Below are positions 62,927-64,000 of a stretch of 64,000 nt of DNA, one piece after another. The notes beneath the pieces were generated by a model. It was not told the DNA's origin. It was given only the letters and a program-made list of their open reading frames with translations, and did not search any database. Position 1 is the stretch's first letter. The number at the start of each line of letters is the position of its first letter. The DNA comes from Robiginitalea marina (GTDB taxonomy: Bacteria; Bacteroidota; Bacteroidia; Flavobacteriales; Flavobacteriaceae), in contig NZ_JAMXIB010000001.1 in assembly GCF_024006985.1 (NCBI RefSeq), forward strand, positions 248,001 through 312,000, given 5' to 3'. The translations under genes were made by a program, and so were the position numbers.

Positions 62927-63507
62927 AGCAACGTCAGTTTATCTCGGGAAAAGATAACCAATTCGTCGAAAAACGCAGTAAATTCCCGTTCGAAATCTTC
63001 GTAATGCTCCCTGAGTTCATGTACCGCCTGGTCCATGTTGCTCTCATGGGAAGCCCTCCTGGACATCCCTTCAAGGACCCGCTGTACCCCCTGCAGCTCG
63101 CGATAGTTCAGCAGCCAGTTGTCTGCAACCATGTAGGGGGTCAGGCGCTGTACGGGTTCCGGAAGCCAATGGAGGTTCTCCTCGAGAAGGACATAAAATT
63201 CGGCTACATACCGTGGAAGGCCCACCGGGGAATATACCTCCCAGTTCCTCGCCAGGAAATGGTCGTAATAAATATCGACGATTACCCGGCTGTAGTGGCT
63301 GTACAGGGGAAAAAGCCTCTGTCTGCTGCCCCTGGTAATCGGGTGGGTATCGGTAAAGGCATCTATAGCCCTATGGAGCAGGATCCCTTTCCGCACCGCC
63401 GGGGAATAGTGGAGGTACTCCTTTCCCCTGACGCTATCGGCGATGAGATTGCCCAGGGTAACCCCGGGGTCCCCGAACGAAAGGTAGATATGGGCCAGGA
63501 AATTCAC
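62923..63507 (-). CDS. acpH: acyl-carrier-protein phosphodiesterase (AcpH/DUF479 family)
   Basis: A 194-residue HD-fold-like hydrolase that removes 4'-phosphopantetheine from holo-ACP. The start is probably the GTG at 63507, giving VNFLAHIYLSFGDPGVTLGNLIADSVRG, which matches the family N-terminus (MNFLAHIYLS). The open frame reaches 63633 but would cross the glmM promoter. Conserved histidine/aspartate clusters are GILLHRAIDAFTDTHP and IVDIYYDHFLARNW. Although bacteria such as E. coli carry this enzyme as non-essential, its pairing with ggt by a 4-base overlap is unexplained. Confidence 0.88.
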   Translation of the reverse strand: MNFLAHIYLSFGDPGVTLGNLIADSVRGKEYLHYSPAVRKGILLHRAIDAFTDTHPITRGSRQRLFPLYSHYSRVIVDIYYDHFLARNWEVYSPVGLPRYVAEFYVLLEENLHWLPEPVQRLTPYMVADNWLLNYRELQGVQRVLEGMSRRASHESNMDQAVHELREHYEDFEREFTAFFDELVIFSRDKLTLL

Positions 63508-63564
63508 GTCACCGGAAATATACGGCTTAATATCAGAAAACCGTTCCGGTCCCGTGATTGGGCC

Positions 63565-63572
63565 TATATTTG
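63565..63572 (+). promoter_or_regulatory. -7 box of the glmM gene
   Basis: TATATTTG, a perfect TAnnTTTG, 20 bases before the ATG at 63593. It lies between the divergent acpH and glmM starts. Confidence 0.5.
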
Positions 63573-63592
63573 TAGCGCCAAACCGAATAATC

Positions 63593-64000
63593 ATGACACT
63601 TATCAAATCCATTTCAGGTATCCGGGGTACCATCGGCGGGGTACCTTCAGAGAACCTTACCCCCCTTGATGCCGTTAAATTTGCAGCCGCTTACGGGTCG
63701 TGGTTGCGGGGGTACAGGAAGAAAGACAAGCTGAAGGTCGTTATTGGCCGGGATGCCCGGCTCTCAGGCCCCATGATCCAGCAGCTTGTATCTGCCACCC
63801 TTACCGGGTTGGGCATCGATATCATCGACCTGGGATTATCCACCACCCCCACCGTGGAACTCGCAGTGCCCATGGAAGGGGCCGATGGGGGGATTATCCT
63901 CACCGCAAGTCACAACCCAAAACAATGGAACGCCCTGAAGCTCCTCAATGAACGGGGGGAATTCCTCGATGCCGAACAGGGAAAGGCCATCCTGGAAATC
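63593..64000 (+). CDS. glmM: phosphoglucosamine mutase (partial, 5' part)
   Basis: The frame begins at the ATG at 63593 and runs off the right edge (136 codons). It starts MTLIKSISGIRGTIGG, continues VVIGRDARLSGPMI and TGLGIDIIDLG, and has the phosphoserine loop ILTASHNPKQWNALKLL (active-site Ser in TASHNP). These are hallmarks of the alpha-D-phosphohexomutase family. In Bacteroidetes this N-terminal form (ISGIRGTIGG) is usually annotated as GlmM, which makes glucosamine-1-phosphate for peptidoglycan and LPS. Phosphomannomutase cannot be excluded from this fragment. Confidence 0.85.
   Translation, partial: MTLIKSISGIRGTIGGVPSENLTPLDAVKFAAAYGSWLRGYRKKDKLKVVIGRDARLSGPMIQQLVSATLTGLGIDIIDLGLSTTPTVELAVPMEGADGGIILTASHNPKQWNALKLLNERGEFLDAEQGKAILEI

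Noticed and set aside
1-64000. CRISPR arrays, insertion sequences, prophage, tRNA or rRNA genes.
   Set aside because: No regularly spaced direct repeats, transposase or integrase motifs, terminal repeats or tRNA/rRNA-like sequences were seen on either strand by reading.

Overview
The window looks like the chromosome of a marine member of the Flavobacteriaceae (Bacteroidetes) with an unusually G+C-rich genome. Robiginitalea or a close relative is my best guess, from recall and not from a search. Three things support this: the -7 promoter box TAnnTTTG recurs just upstream of start codons, Shine-Dalgarno sequences are mostly absent, and several protein families and operon orders are typical of Bacteroidetes. 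Coding density is very high on both strands, and no gene-free stretch exceeds 300 bases. The longest gaps are 9544-9810 and 20419-20702, and both hold promoters. I see no rRNA, tRNA, CRISPR array, insertion sequence or prophage, so this is mainly core genome with a few unusual loci.

Layout. 1-9.5 kb: a truncated DUF1624-type membrane acyltransferase, an FMN reductase, an alpha/beta hydrolase, tilS, a DsbD-type thiol reductase, a penicillin-acylase-family hydrolase and a YifB/ComM AAA ATPase. 9.8-16 kb: a class C beta-lactamase-like hydrolase, an MFS transporter, an exported M20 peptidase with a Tat-signal aminotransferase, and two small unknowns. 16-19.7 kb: a four-gene 5-oxoprolinase operon (pxpABC) led by an NRAMP-fold transporter that has lost the metal ligands. 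19.7-31.4 kb: a nitroreductase, then a branched-chain amino acid locus made of the plus-strand operon ilvD-ilvB-ilvN-ilvC-gapN, converging on the minus-strand operon leuC-leuD-(citramalate or isopropylmalate synthase).

31.6-47.3 kb: recG, an M1 aminopeptidase coupled to a patatin, two OmpA/MotB-like proteins (one degenerate), an M20D amidohydrolase, a periplasmic DsrE-like protein, a UvrD/PcrA helicase, tsaC, a glycosyltransferase, an orphan HsdR-N nuclease-like protein divergent from holA, and a DoxX protein. 47.3-58.8 kb: a kinase-phospholyase fusion, a fused 2-oxoacid dehydrogenase E1, and the operon uvrA - LOG-family protein - inactive-looking M1 protein with a probable C-terminal barrel. 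58.8-64 kb: an unknown protein, a TIGR03915-like DNA-repair protein divergent from an S24/LexA-type repressor with four palindromic operators between them, then acpH-ggt and the start of glmM.

The most interesting loci are (1) the S24 repressor, four-operator and TIGR03915 module, which looks like a small damage-inducible circuit; (2) the NRAMP-like protein without metal ligands in the 5-oxoprolinase operon, a candidate 5-oxoproline transporter; and (3) the kinase-phospholyase fusion. Functions are read from recognised motifs and recalled families. No database search was run.
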